This document shows, in pieces, positions 18,068 through 28,861 of a stretch of DNA of 64,000 bases. The position numbers and the translations under genes were made by a program. Location: NCBI RefSeq assembly GCF_019968905.1, contig NZ_CP079946.1, forward strand, positions 8,839,356-8,903,355, given 5' to 3'. Source of the DNA: Corallococcus sp. EGB (GTDB lineage: Bacteria > Myxococcota > Myxococcia > Myxococcales > Myxococcaceae). Below the pieces are notes generated by a model, which was given only the letters and a program-made list of their open reading frames with translations, searched no databases and was not told the DNA's origin. Positions within the stretch are counted from its first letter, which is position 1, and each line of letters opens with the position of its first letter.

Positions 18068-19849
18068 ATGTCCTTTCTGCATCAGGCGCTGGTGTTCCTG
18101 GCCGCCACGGTCATCGCCGTGCCCCTCTTCAAGAAGCTGGGACTGGGGTCCGTGCTGGGCTACCTGGCGGCGGGCGCGGCCATCGGGCCGTATGGCGCGG
18201 GGCTCGTGTCCGACGTGGAGAACATCCTCCACATCGCGGAGCTGGGCGTGGTGCTGCTCTTGTTCGTGATTGGCCTGGAGCTGCAGCCGTCGCGCCTGTG
18301 GAGCCTGCGCCGCAACGTGTTCGGCATGGGCGGCGCGCAGGTGGTGCTGACGGGCGTGCTGCTCGCGGGCGTGGGCAAGGCGCTGGGGCTGTCCTGGGGC
18401 GCGGCCATCATCGCGGGCTTCGGCCTGTCCCTGTCCTCCACCGCGTTCGCGCTCCAGCTGCTCGCGGAGAAGAACCAGCTCACCACCGAGCACGGCCAGC
18501 TGGCCTTCGGCATCCTCCTGTTCCAGGACCTGGCCGTCATCCCGCTGCTGGCCGCGCTGCCGCTTCTGGGCACCTCCGACACGCCGTCCACGGAGGCCGG
18601 GTGGCTGGTGGCCCTGAAGGCCGTGGGCGCGGTGGTGCTGGTGGTGCTGGCGGGCCGCTACCTCCTGCGGCCGGTGTTCCGCGCGGTGGCGTCCGTGCAC
18701 AGCCAGGAGCTGTTCACCGCGACGGCGCTGCTCGTCGTCGTGGGCACCGCGTCGCTGGTCAGCGCGGTGGGGCTGTCCATGGCGCTGGGCGCCTTCCTCG
18801 CGGGCGTGCTGCTGTCGGAGTCCGAGTACCGCCACGAGCTGGAAGCGGACATCGAGCCCTTCAAGGGCCTGCTCCTGGGCCTGTTCTTCATCGCCGTGGG
18901 CATGTCCGTGAACCTGGAGCTGCTCGCGCGCGAGCCCCTGCGCGTGCTGGCGCTGGTGCTGGGCCTCACCTTCCTCAAGGCGCTGGTGCTGTACGGCCTG
19001 GGGCGCGTGGGGCTGAAGAAGCCGGGCTCCGCGGAGAGCCTGGCGGTGGTGATTTCGCAGGGCGGTGAGTTCGCCTTCGTCCTCTTCTCCCTGGCGGTGT
19101 CCTTCCACGTGATGGACCGCGAGCAGGCGGACCTGCTGGTGCTGGTGGTGGGCCTGTCCATGGTGGTGACGCCGTTCCTGTCCGCCATCCACGAGCGCTG
19201 GGTGGCGCCGCGCTTCAAGCAGAAGGGCCCGCAGCGCGAATACAACGTGGCCCCGGAGGAGGACCACCCGGTCATCATCGCGGGCATGGGGCGCGTGGGA
19301 CAGGTCGTGGCCCGCCTGCTGCGCGCCCGGCGCATCGGGTTCACCGCCATTGACGCGAGCGCGGAGCACATCGACTTCATCCAGCGCTTCGGCAACCAGG
19401 TGTTCTACGGCGACGCGTCCCGGCTGGACCTCTTGCGCGCGGCCCGCGCGGAGAAGGCCCGGGTGTTCGTGCTGGCCATCGACGACATGGCCGCGTCCCT
19501 GCGCACCGCGCAGATGGTGAAGGAGCACTTCCCGCACCTGACCATCTACGCGCGGGCGCGCAACCGCGAGCACGCCTACCGCCTGCTGGACATGGGCGTC
19601 ACCCATCTGATCCGCGAGACGTTCGACGCGAGCCTCGTCATGGCCGGCGACGTGCTCCAGGAGATGGGCCTCACCTTCGCGGAGGCCCGCCGCTCCGTGG
19701 AGCGCTTCCGCGAGCACGACGAGTCCCTGATGCGGGAGACCGCCAAGGTCTTCAAGGACGAGAAGAAGATGATGGAGGTCATCGTCCGCGCGCGCCGTGA
19801 GCTGGAGCAGCTGTTCGAAAAGGACGAAGCCGAGCAGAAGTCGGCCTGA
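18068..19849 (+). CDS. CPA2-family cation:proton antiporter with TrkA-N domain (KefB/KefC type)
   Basis: 593 aa from the ATG at 18068. Residues ~1-380 contain about 12 hydrophobic segments with the Na+/H+ exchanger signature region ([37 protein letters not shown]). Residues ~395-520 form a cytoplasmic Rossmann regulatory domain ([19 protein letters not shown]) that binds nucleotide or glutathione in KefC relatives. The C-terminus is a charged helix. Expected role is K+ or Na+ efflux in exchange for protons in the inner membrane. No KefF/KefG-type ancillary protein is adjacent. The dctA-like gene begins 11 nt after its stop, suggesting one transcript. Confidence 0.9.
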   Translation: MSFLHQALVFLAATVIAVPLFKKLGLGSVLGYLAAGAAIGPYGAGLVSDVENILHIAELGVVLLLFVIGLELQPSRLWSLRRNVFGMGGAQVVLTGVLLAGVGKALGLSWGAAIIAGFGLSLSSTAFALQLLAEKNQLTTEHGQLAFGILLFQDLAVIPLLAALPLLGTSDTPSTEAGWLVALKAVGAVVLVVLAGRYLLRPVFRAVASVHSQELFTATALLVVVGTASLVSAVGLSMALGAFLAGVLLSESEYRHELEADIEPFKGLLLGLFFIAVGMSVNLELLAREPLRVLALVLGLTFLKALVLYGLGRVGLKKPGSAESLAVVISQGGEFAFVLFSLAVSFHVMDREQADLLVLVVGLSMVVTPFLSAIHERWVAPRFKQKGPQREYNVAPEEDHPVIIAGMGRVGQVVARLLRARRIGFTAIDASAEHIDFIQRFGNQVFYGDASRLDLLRAARAEKARVFVLAIDDMAASLRTAQMVKEHFPHLTIYARARNREHAYRLLDMGVTHLIRETFDASLVMAGDVLQEMGLTFAEARRSVERFREHDESLMRETAKVFKDEKKMMEVIVRARRELEQLFEKDEAEQKSA

Positions 19850-19860
19850 GGGACACGCCC

Positions 19861-21180
19861 ATGAGCGCCGACGCGTCCGCTGGCTCCTCGAAGTCCTCCT
19901 CGCGCCTCTACCTGTGGGTGCTGGCCGCCATCTTCGCGGGGGGCCTGCTGGGCCACCTGGCGCCGTCCACGGCGGTGAAGCTCAAGCCGCTGGGCGACGG
20001 GTTCATCGCGCTGGTGAAGATGCTCATCTCCCCGGTCATCTTCCTGACCGTGGTGCTGGGCGTGGCCAACGTGGCGGACATGAAGAAGGTGGGCCGGGTG
20101 GGCGGCAAGGCGCTGCTCTACTTCGAGGTCGTCTCCACGTTCGCGCTCTTCATCGGCGTGCTGGTGGTGAGGGTGCTCAAGCCCGGCTCCGGCTTCAACG
20201 TGGACCCTCGCACGCTGGACGCGGGCGCCGTGGCCCGCTTCGCCCAGCAGGCGCATGACCAGTCCACCGCGGGCTTCCTGCTGCACATCATCCCGCGCAC
20301 CTTCGTGGACGCCTTCACCGGCGAGGGCGACCTGCTCCAGGTGCTGCTGCTGGCGCTGCTCTTCGGCTTCTCGCTCACGGCCATTGGCGCCACGGCGAAG
20401 CCCGTGGTCGTCCTCCTGGAGGCGCTCTCCCAGGCCTTCTTCCACATGATCCGCACGGTGATGAAGCTGGCGCCCATTGGCGCGGGCGCGTCCATGGCCT
20501 TCACGCTGGGCGCCTACGGCGTCACCAGCCTGGGGCCGCTCTTGCGCCTCATGGGGTGCTTCTACCTGGCGTGCGTGCTCTTCGTCGTCGGCGTGCTGGG
20601 CCTGGTGGCGCGGCTGAATGGCTTCTCCATCCTCAAGTTCCTGCGCTACATCCGCGCGGAGCTGCTGCTGGTGCTGGGCACGTCGTCGTCGGAGTCCGCG
20701 CTGGTGCCGCTGATGCAGAAGCTGGAGCGGCTGGGGTGCTCGAAGTCCGTGGTGGGGCTGGTGGTGCCCAGCGGCTACTCCTTCAACCTGGACGGCACCA
20801 ACATCTACCTCACCATGGCGGCGCTGTTCGTGGCCCAGGCGCTCAACGTGGAGCTCACCTTCACCCAGACGGCCACGCTGCTGGGCGTGGCGATGCTCAC
20901 GTCCAAGGGCGCCTCCGGCGTGACGGGCGCGGGCTTCATCACCCTGGCCGCCACGCTGGCGGTGGTGCCGTCCGTGCCGGTGGCGGGGCTGGCCCTCATC
21001 CTGGGCATCGACCGGTTCATGAGCGAGGCGCGCGCCATCACCAACTTCATTGGCAACGGCGTGGCCAGCATCGTCGTGTCCCGGTGGGAGAACGAGCTGG
21101 ACCGCGAGCGGCTGCGCGCCGAGCTCGACGGCCGGTCCGTCCCGGAGGTCCCGCCGGCCGACGCGGGGACGCCGGCCTGA
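19861..21180 (+). CDS. dctA: C4-dicarboxylate:cation symporter (DAACS family)
   Basis: 439 aa inner-membrane transporter of the DctA/GltP family. Characteristic motifs: the Ser-rich re-entrant loop [15 protein letters not shown], the substrate/cation site [17 protein letters not shown], and [19 protein letters not shown]. The YSFNLDGT form favours DctA (succinate, fumarate, malate) over glutamate transporters; exact substrate remains inference. It lies 11 nt downstream of the cation antiporter and is convergent with a receiver gene. In many bacteria dctA is driven by a DctB/DctD sensor-activator pair and sigma-54; a kinase/NtrC-type pair lies 1 kb downstream, but a link is speculative. Confidence 0.92.
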   Translation: MSADASAGSSKSSSRLYLWVLAAIFAGGLLGHLAPSTAVKLKPLGDGFIALVKMLISPVIFLTVVLGVANVADMKKVGRVGGKALLYFEVVSTFALFIGVLVVRVLKPGSGFNVDPRTLDAGAVARFAQQAHDQSTAGFLLHIIPRTFVDAFTGEGDLLQVLLLALLFGFSLTAIGATAKPVVVLLEALSQAFFHMIRTVMKLAPIGAGASMAFTLGAYGVTSLGPLLRLMGCFYLACVLFVVGVLGLVARLNGFSILKFLRYIRAELLLVLGTSSSESALVPLMQKLERLGCSKSVVGLVVPSGYSFNLDGTNIYLTMAALFVAQALNVELTFTQTATLLGVAMLTSKGASGVTGAGFITLAATLAVVPSVPVAGLALILGIDRFMSEARAITNFIGNGVASIVVSRWENELDRERLRAELDGRSVPEVPPADAGTPA

Positions 21181-21196
21181 GCCCCCGGGCCCTGAT

Positions 21197-21619
21197 TCAG
21201 GGGTGCGCCACCGCGTCGCGCACCGCGGCCTTCAGCACGTCCAGGTCCACCGGCTTGTCCAGCAGCTGCCGGGCGCCCAGCCGCAGCGCCTCCGCGTGCG
21301 TCTCCTCGTCCGCGAAGGCGCTGAGCAGCAGCACGGGGCACGTGACGCCCTGCGCGCGCAGCCGCCCGAGCGCCTCCAGCCCGGTGCGCCCCGGCATGCG
21401 CACGTCGCTGACGATGAGGTCCGGCGGAGCGAGCGAGCCGCCGTGGCCCTGCATCATCGCCACGTAGTCCCCCAGCTCGAAGCCGTCCTCCACCTCCACC
21501 ACCGTGTAGCCCGAGCGCGTCAGCGTGCGCACCAGCATCGCCCGCATCGCGTCGTCGTCCTCGGCCACCAGGATGCGCACGGCGGGCGCCGCTTCTTCGT
21601 GTGGAGGTGCGTTCGACAT
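21197..21619 (-). CDS. Single-domain response regulator
   Basis: 140 aa from the ATG at 21619. One receiver domain: acidic triplet (LVAEDDDAMRA), phospho-Asp in LIVSDVRMPGRTG, Ser/Thr position in LLLSAFAD and the Lys in LLDKPVD. No output domain, so it acts by phosphotransfer or protein contact. Convergent with dctA (16 bp apart) and divergent from the small exported protein. Its kinase is not evident from position; the kinase/NtrC pair to the right is one candidate. Confidence 0.9.
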   Translation of the reverse strand: MSNAPPHEEAAPAVRILVAEDDDAMRAMLVRTLTRSGYTVVEVEDGFELGDYVAMMQGHGGSLAPPDLIVSDVRMPGRTGLEALGRLRAQGVTCPVLLLSAFADEETHAEALRLGARQLLDKPVDLDVLKAAVRDAVAHP

Positions 21620-21795
21620 CTGGGTGCGGAAGGAGCACGGCGCATGCCACGCCCCTGCGTTCCATGGCTTGAAGGGACGTGGATCCGTCGTGCCGCATGC
21701 GGTCCCGGGGCATCCTGCCCCCACCGGGGCAATGTGCCCCAGGCATGCATGGCCATTCCGCCTCGCGTTGGCAGCGCCCTACTCGGGGACGGGGG

Positions 21796-21812
21796 TTGGC
21801 ACGGCGGATGCT
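21796..21812 (+). promoter_or_regulatory. Sigma-54 (-24/-12) promoter
   Basis: TTGGCACGGCGGATGCT matches the sigma-54 consensus YTGGCACGRNNNTTGCW at every defined position except one (ATGC for TTGC). GG and GC are separated by exactly 10 nt. Predicted transcription start is about 21823, giving a ~45-nt leader to the ATG at 21868. A sigma-54 activator of the NtrC class is encoded at 23625-25022. Confidence 0.75.
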
Positions 21813-21867
21813 CTAGCCCTTGTCAGCCCCGCACCTCACTTCTCGCGGGCCCATACGGAGTCTCTCC

Positions 21868-22065
21868 ATGAAGCGCACGTCCGCCCTGGTCCTCGGTCTC
21901 TCCCTGTCCCTCGCCTCCATGGGCGCGTTCGCCGCCGCCCCCAAGTCCACCAAGAGCGCGCCCGCCCAGACCCAGCCGAAGGCCGGCGCCAAGGCGAAGA
22001 AGGCGAAGCAGCCGGCCGGCCAGAAGGCCTCCGCCGCCCCGGCCGAGGGCTCGGGCAGCAACTAG
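21868..22065 (+). CDS. Small exported Ala/Lys-rich protein
   Basis: 65 aa, no recognised family. Residues 1-23 are a convincing Sec signal peptide (MKRTSALVLGLSLSLASMGAF, cleavage after AFA). The ~42-residue mature part is low-complexity and strongly basic: Ala, Lys, Pro, Gln and Ser with AKAKKAKQPAGQKA, like a histone-H1-type tail, and no Cys. It could bind polyanions such as extracellular DNA, LPS or peptidoglycan, but this is inference. It sits behind a strong sigma-54 promoter and 99 bp before a membrane kinase gene. Composition in a GC-rich genome inflates Ala, yet signal peptide and promoter support a real gene. Confidence 0.75.
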   Translation: MKRTSALVLGLSLSLASMGAFAAAPKSTKSAPAQTQPKAGAKAKKAKQPAGQKASAAPAEGSGSN

Positions 22066-22164
22066 CCAAACCCCGTCGTGACGCAGCACCCGCGGTACCC
22101 GTAGCGTACCTCCCCGGTCCGTGTGTTCCTTCCCCCTCACGCACGAACCGGGGGTTGCCTTTTC

Positions 22165-23624
22165 GTGAAGCTCGCTCGCAAGTTCACCCTGGCCCTGGTG
22201 CTGCTCGCCGTCGCGGTGATGGCCGGCCTCCAGGCGTTCCAGGTCAACCGGGAGCTCGCGCGGTCGGAGATCGACTCGCAGCACGACCACCGCCTGCTCG
22301 GCCACACGCTGGCCGGCTCCATTGGCAAGGCGTGGCAGCTGGCGGGCGAAGCCGAAGCGCTCACGCTCCTCAACCAGGCCAACCGCTTCCAGGAGCAGGT
22401 GCGGCTGCGCTGGGTGTGGCTGGATGGCGGGCCGGGCTCCGGCTTCGCGCCGGCGCTGCCCCCGGCCCTGCTGGCCAGCCTGCGCGAGGGGCACGATGGC
22501 TGGTTGATGGACACGTCCAACAGCCCGGGCGTGCTGCGCTCGTACACGCCGGTGTTCCTGGGCCGGCGCATGGGCGCCATCGAAATCACCGAGTCCCTGT
22601 CCGAACAGGAGCAGCACGTGCGCACCACCGTGCTGGGCACCTTCATCGCCACGGCGGCGCTGTCCGTGTTCTTCCTCCTGGCCGCCATGGCCATGGGCCG
22701 CAGGCTGGTGGGCCGGCCCGTGGAGCAGCTGGTGCACCTTGCGGGGCGCATTGGCGAGGGCGACCTCACCGCGCGCGTCCCCCTGCGGCGCGAGCAGGGC
22801 GACGAGCTGACGACCCTGGCGGTGGCCATGAACCGGATGGGTGAGCAGCTGGAGGAGACGCGGGCGCGGCTGGCGTCGGAGACGCAGGCGCGCCTGGCCA
22901 CGGTGGAGCACCTGCGCCACGCGGACCGGCTCACCACCGTGGGCAAGCTCGCCTCCGGCGTGGCGCATGAGCTGGGCACGCCGCTCAACGTCGTCATGGG
23001 CCGCGCGAAGATGGTCTCCTCCGGCGAGGCGGAGGGCGACGAGGTGAACGAGTGCGCCCGCATCATCTTCCAGCAGGCGCAGCACATGACCGGCATCATC
23101 CGGCAGCTCCTGGACTTCGCACGGCGCCGCGCGCCGTCCCGGGCGCCGGAGGACCTGTCGCTCCTGGCGGAGCGCACCCTGCAGCTGCTCAAGCCCATGG
23201 CCACCAAGCGCAGCGTGACGCTGTCCCAGGAGGTGCCCCCGGGCTTCATCGTGGAGGTGGACGCGGGGCAGTTCCAGCAGGTGCTCACCAACCTGGTGAT
23301 GAACGGCCTCCAGGCGACGAACCGGCCCGGCACCCTGCGGGTGCGCTCGCAGGTGCTGCGCGCCACGCCGCCCGCGGACGTGGGCGGCCCGGAGCAGGAC
23401 TGGGTGCGGCTGGACGTGGAGGACGAGGGCTCGGGCATCCCGCCGGACGTGCTGCCCCACGTCTTCGAGCCCTTCTTCACCACCAAGGACGTGGGCGAGG
23501 GAACGGGGCTCGGATTGTCCGTCTCCTATGGGATGGTGCGGGACCACGGCGGCTGGATTGACGTGAAAAGTGAACCAGGCCGTGGGAGTTGTTTCTCCAT
23601 CTACCTGCCGCCAGGGACGCACGC

Positions 23625-23643
<19 letters not shown>
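22165..23643 (+). CDS. Membrane sensor histidine kinase (partner of NtrC-type regulator)
   Basis: 492 aa from a GTG at 22165, which begins just before TM1. TM1 ~5-25, a periplasmic sensor region ~26-170, TM2 ~172-195, HAMP ~195-250, HisKA with phospho-His in KLASGVAHELGTPLNVVMG (~280) and HATPase (MNGLQATNRPGTL, VEDEGSGIPPDVL, GTGLGLSVSYGMV). The His-box form AHELGTPLN is common in kinases paired with NtrC-type activators. The stop overlaps the start of that regulator gene by 19 bp, so the two are a coupled pair. Signal unknown. Confidence 0.92.
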
Positions 23644-25022
<1,379 letters not shown>

Positions 25023-25476
25023 GGCGGGGTGGCGTCCACCCCCTTCCTTCCCAGCTCTTGAGAGCGGCGCCATCCGCTCCGGTCACAACCCTCCACCGGG
25101 GCCACCCGCCAGGGAGGGCCGGACGGGGGTGTGCCGCAGGGAACGCGGCTCATCCCTCCGGGCGGGCCCCCGCTTCGCGTTTCGCGCGCTATGGTTCCGG
25201 GAGGATGCGCCCCGTCCCCCTCCAGAGCCGTGTCTTCTGTCGCATGGCGGACCTCTCCCAGGGCCTGGGCGACAAGAACGTCACAGACCCGTTCCCTCCT
25301 GGAGGTTCCTCCCTACCCTCGGAAATCCACGAGTTCTTGAATCGAGTCACGGGCGGTCAGGACGCCCTGCGCTGTCCTGGTTCCGTGTTCCGGCGATGAA
25401 GCCGGGCACGCTCCATGGCAGTGCTGTGTTCTCCACCTGAAGGAACCAACCGCTCCCGCACCCCGACAATCCGCCG
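25023..25476. other. Intergenic region with no recognised gene
   Basis: 454 bp between the NtrC-type gene and a PAS kinase. Short open frames exist (for example about 64 codons from 25205) but none has a recognisable motif, signal peptide or convincing ribosome-binding site. One partial sigma-54-like stretch near 25404 lacks the essential -12 GC. The promoter of the downstream kinase is presumably here. Confidence 0.5.
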
Positions 25477-26994
25477 ATGGCCCAAGCCCCTGCCCGCCCG
25501 CGCTCCCGTCCCACCGCCCCGTCACCGACGGAGTCCTCCGGCCCGGGTCTGCTCGCGCTGTTGGAGGGGCTGCCGGAGGCCTTCCTCGGCGTGGACGCGG
25601 GCTGGCGCATCACCTGGCTGAGCCGGCGCATGCGCGAGCTGCTGGGCCCGCGCATCCAGCCGGGGGACGACCTTCGAAAGAAGGCGGCGGACGTGCTGGG
25701 CCTGGCCGGGCACCTGCGCCTGGACGCCCCCGCGACCGAGCAGGCCGCCGCCGCGCCCTATGAGCACCGCTGGCACGAGGGCGGCTTCTGCTTCGAGGTG
25801 AGCCCCCAGCCCGTGGACGGCGGCCTGCTGGTGCACTGCCGCGACATCACCCGCGAGTTCCAGGCCCGCCATGAGCTGCAGCGCGCGGGCGAGCTCTTCC
25901 AGTCCGTGATGGAGGGCACCACCGACGCCATCTACATCAAGGACATGGAGGGCCGTTACCAGGTCATCAACTCCGCGGGCGCGCGGGCCCTGGGCCGCAC
26001 CGTGTCCGAGGTGCGCGGGCGCACCGACGCGGAGCTCTTCCCGCCGGACGAGACGCAGGTCAACCTGAGGCACGACCGGGACGTGCTCAAGGCGGGCCAT
26101 CCCCTCACCTACGAGGACTCGCAGAAGGACCCCCACGGGGACACGCGCGTGTGGCTGTCCACCAAGGGCCCGCTGCGCGACCCGGAAGGCAACGTGTTCG
26201 GCCTGTTCGGCATCAGCCGCGACATCACCCAGCGCAAGTGGGCGGAAGAGGAGGTGCGCCGGCACGCCGAGTTCCAGGAACACCTGATGGGCATCATCAG
26301 CCACGACATCCGCAGCCCGCTCGGCGCCATCATGAACTGGTCGCGCGTGCTCGCGGCCGGCGGCCCCGCGGAGGAGACGGCGCGCACCAGCCGGCGCATC
26401 GCCACCGCGGCGGTGCGCATCGAGCGGCTGACGCGCCTCTTGCTGGACTTCACCCGCGCCCGGCTGGTGGGCGGCGTGGTGATAGAGCCGCGCGGCACGG
26501 ACACGAAGGAGCTGCTCACCAAGGTGGCGCACGAGTTCCGCGTGGCCTTCCCGCAGCGCGACATCGTGGTGGAGCACAAGGGCAACACGCAGGGGCACTG
26601 GGACCCGGACCGCCTGGCGCAGGTGGTGTCCAACCTGGTGGAGAACGCCCTCAAGTACAGCCCGGCGGACGCGCCCGTGCGCCTGTCCACGCACGGCCTG
26701 CGCAACAAGGTGATGATGACGGTCCACAACCAGGGCCGCCCCATCCCGGAAGCCACCCTGCCCCACCTCTTCGAACCCTTCCGCCAGGGCCCGCAGCAGA
26801 CGCGCACGCTGAAGATGAGCTACGGCCTGGGGCTCTACATCGTGCGGGAGATCGTCCACGCGCACGGCGGCACCATCGACGTCACCTCCACCGAGGACGC
26901 CGGCACCACCTTCACCGTCACGCTGCCGCGCCGCGCGCCGCCCCGGAAGGGCCCGCCGCCCGAGCCGCCCCCGCCGCCTCCGCACCGCACCTGA
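25477..26994 (+). CDS. PAS-domain sensor histidine kinase
   Basis: 505 aa, cytoplasmic. Two PAS-type domains: a degenerate one at ~20-130 (LLEGLPEAFLGVDAGWRITWL) and a clear one at ~140-265 (ELFQSVMEGTTDAIYIKDMEG, ending in the PAC-like FGISRDITQRK). HisKA with phospho-His in MGIISHDIRSPLGAIM (~280) and HATPase (VENALKYSPADAPV; SYGLGLYIVREIVHAHGG). The C-terminus is a Pro-rich tail. It closely resembles the kinases at 36836 and 39423 in its MGI-SHD-R-PL His box, suggesting paralogues. Convergent with the cheB of cluster 2, 1 nt apart. No adjacent receiver of its own. Confidence 0.9.
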   Translation: MAQAPARPRSRPTAPSPTESSGPGLLALLEGLPEAFLGVDAGWRITWLSRRMRELLGPRIQPGDDLRKKAADVLGLAGHLRLDAPATEQAAAAPYEHRWHEGGFCFEVSPQPVDGGLLVHCRDITREFQARHELQRAGELFQSVMEGTTDAIYIKDMEGRYQVINSAGARALGRTVSEVRGRTDAELFPPDETQVNLRHDRDVLKAGHPLTYEDSQKDPHGDTRVWLSTKGPLRDPEGNVFGLFGISRDITQRKWAEEEVRRHAEFQEHLMGIISHDIRSPLGAIMNWSRVLAAGGPAEETARTSRRIATAAVRIERLTRLLLDFTRARLVGGVVIEPRGTDTKELLTKVAHEFRVAFPQRDIVVEHKGNTQGHWDPDRLAQVVSNLVENALKYSPADAPVRLSTHGLRNKVMMTVHNQGRPIPEATLPHLFEPFRQGPQQTRTLKMSYGLGLYIVREIVHAHGGTIDVTSTEDAGTTFTVTLPRRAPPRKGPPPEPPPPPPHRT

Positions 26995-26995
26995 C

Positions 26996-28027
26996 TCAGA
27001 CGAAGCGGGAGATGAGGGGCACCAGCTCGGCCAGCGGCGCGCTGCCGTTGGACAGGCCCGCCTCCGCCACCGCGCGCGGCATGCCGTACACCACGCAGGA
27101 GGACTCCGCCTCCGTGAGCACCACGCCGCCCGCGGCGCGCACGGCGCGCGCGCCCTGGAGGCCGTCCTCGCCCATGCCGGTGAGGACCAGGCCCAGGGCG
27201 TCCTTCCCCCAGACGTCCGCCACGCTCTGGAAGAGCACGTCCACGGAGGGGTGGTGCGGGGTGCCCAGCGGGTTGCGGTCCAGGCGCACCAGGTTGAGCG
27301 CCCCGTGCCGCGCCACCTTCAGGTGGTGGCCCGCGCGCGCCAGCACCGCGCGGCCCGGCACCAGCTCCAGGCCGTCGCTGGCCTCCACCACCTCCAGCGC
27401 GCTCTGCGAGTCCAGCCGCTTCGCCACGGCCTCCGTGTAGCCAGCGGGGATGTGCAGCGCGAGCACCACCGGCGCCGGGAAGTCCCGGGGCAGCGCGCCC
27501 AACAGCCGCGTCAGCGCCTGCGGCCCCCCCGTGGACGTGCCCACGGCCAGCAGCTTCGTCGACGCCAGGGGCAGGGACCGCGGGGACGGGGCGCTCACGG
27601 CGGCCGCGAGCGCCGTCGCGTAGCGCGGCACCGCGCGCCCCGCGACGCGCACCTTCTCCACCAGCTCCGCGCCCAGCTCGTAGAGCCGGTCCGTGGCGAG
27701 CGCCGTGGGCTTGTGCACCAGGTCCACCGCCCCCGCCTCGAGCGCGGCCACCGCCAGCTCGCTGTCCGTGCCCGCGCTGCTCACCACCACCACGCGAGGC
27801 GCGTCCGGCATGCCGCCCAGCGCGCGCAGGAAGCCCGCGCCGTCCAGCGACGGCATCACCAGGTCCAGGGTGATGACGTCCGGCTTGAGCTCCGTCACGC
27901 GCTCCAGCGCGTCCAGCCCGTCGCGCGCGGTGCCCACCACCTCCAGCCCCTCCGCCTCCGACAGCACCTTGCGCAGCACCTTGCGCGCGAACGCGGAGTC
28001 GTCCACCACCAGCACGCGCAACGTCAT
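26996..28027 (-). CDS. cheB: CheB protein-glutamate methylesterase (cluster 2)
   Basis: 343 aa from the ATG at 28027, overlapping the cheR stop by 4 nt. Receiver ~1-120 (VVDDSAFARKVLRKVL, phospho-Asp in VITLDLVMPSLDG, Lys in LVHKPTA); linker; methylesterase ~155-340 with Ser in GTSTGGPQAL, His in LALHIPAGYTEAVA and Asp in GMGEDGLQGA. Last gene of the minus-strand operon. It would demethylate or deamidate the soluble receptor encoded four genes upstream. Confidence 0.93.
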   Translation of the reverse strand: MTLRVLVVDDSAFARKVLRKVLSEAEGLEVVGTARDGLDALERVTELKPDVITLDLVMPSLDGAGFLRALGGMPDAPRVVVVSSAGTDSELAVAALEAGAVDLVHKPTALATDRLYELGAELVEKVRVAGRAVPRYATALAAAVSAPSPRSLPLASTKLLAVGTSTGGPQALTRLLGALPRDFPAPVVLALHIPAGYTEAVAKRLDSQSALEVVEASDGLELVPGRAVLARAGHHLKVARHGALNLVRLDRNPLGTPHHPSVDVLFQSVADVWGKDALGLVLTGMGEDGLQGARAVRAAGGVVLTEAESSCVVYGMPRAVAEAGLSNGSAPLAELVPLISRFV

Positions 28028-28845
28028 GGGTCCGCCTTGCTGTAGAAGAACGAGCCGCGGCGCTCCTCGCAGCGCAACGCCGTGCCGAAGCGCATCAGCG
28101 ACTCGGACGTGCCCACCACCAGGTGGCCGCCGGGCCGCAGCGCCCCGGTGAGGCCGTCCACCACGCGGCGCGCGGTGTCGTCCTGGAAGTAGATGAGCAC
28201 GTTGCGGCAGAGGACGGCGTCGCAGCTGCCCGGCTCCGGGTAGCGCTCCATGTCCACCAGGTTGAGCTGGCGCCACTCCACGCGGGCCATCAGCTCCGGC
28301 CGCACGCGGGGACGGCCGTCCACCAGGTCCACCCAGCGCCCCATCACGCCCGGAGGCAGCGCGCGCAGGCAGCGCAGGTTGTGCTCCCCCGCCTTCGCGC
28401 GCTCCAGCGCCCGGGCGCTCAGGTCCGTGGCGAGGATGGACACGTCGTTCAGCACGCCGCGCGCGTCCAGCACCATGGCCAGCGTGAGGGGCTCCTCGCC
28501 GGTGGAGGACGCCGCGCACCACACCCGGGGCTTGCGGCCGGCGCGGACCTCCGGAACGAGCAGCTCGTCCACCAGCACCTCCAGCGCCTGGGGCTCCCGG
28601 AAGAAGTACGTCTCGTGGACGAGCAGCGCCTCCACCAGTGAGTCCAGCGCCTCCAGCCCCTTCGGGTCGTAGCGGAGGAAGTAGTAGTAGTCGAGCAGCG
28701 AGTCGAACCCGGCGTCCAGCGCGCGGGTGGACAGCTTCTCCGCCAGCAGGTCCCGGTCCTCGGGCCCGTAGTGCAGCCCCGAGCGTTGCTCGATGAGCAT
28801 GGAGAGGATGGCCAGGACCTGCGGGGACAGCGGCAGCGCGTTCAT
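28024..28845 (-). CDS. cheR: CheR-type receptor methyltransferase (cluster 2)
   Basis: 273 aa, the standard two-domain CheR without TPR repeats, unlike the cluster 1 enzyme. N-domain ~1-75, then VHETYFFREPQALE (~95), SAM motif WCAASSTGEEPLTLA (~128) and LCRNVLIYFQDD (~213). Begins 16 nt after the HEAT-repeat gene and overlaps cheB by ATGA. No pentapeptide-tether binding region is obvious, in keeping with a soluble receptor substrate. Confidence 0.93.
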   Translation of the reverse strand: MNALPLSPQVLAILSMLIEQRSGLHYGPEDRDLLAEKLSTRALDAGFDSLLDYYYFLRYDPKGLEALDSLVEALLVHETYFFREPQALEVLVDELLVPEVRAGRKPRVWCAASSTGEEPLTLAMVLDARGVLNDVSILATDLSARALERAKAGEHNLRCLRALPPGVMGRWVDLVDGRPRVRPELMARVEWRQLNLVDMERYPEPGSCDAVLCRNVLIYFQDDTARRVVDGLTGALRPGGHLVVGTSESLMRFGTALRCEERRGSFFYSKADP

Positions 28846-28861
28846 GGGCCGTGGCTTCTCT

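Noticed and set aside
25205-25399. Small frame of ~64 codons in the intergenic region
   Set aside because: No ribosome-binding site, motif or signal peptide, and residue composition is not convincing.
25404-25420. Partial sigma-54-like sequence before the PAS kinase
   Set aside because: It has a GGCACG element, but the -12 dinucleotide is GG instead of the essential GC.
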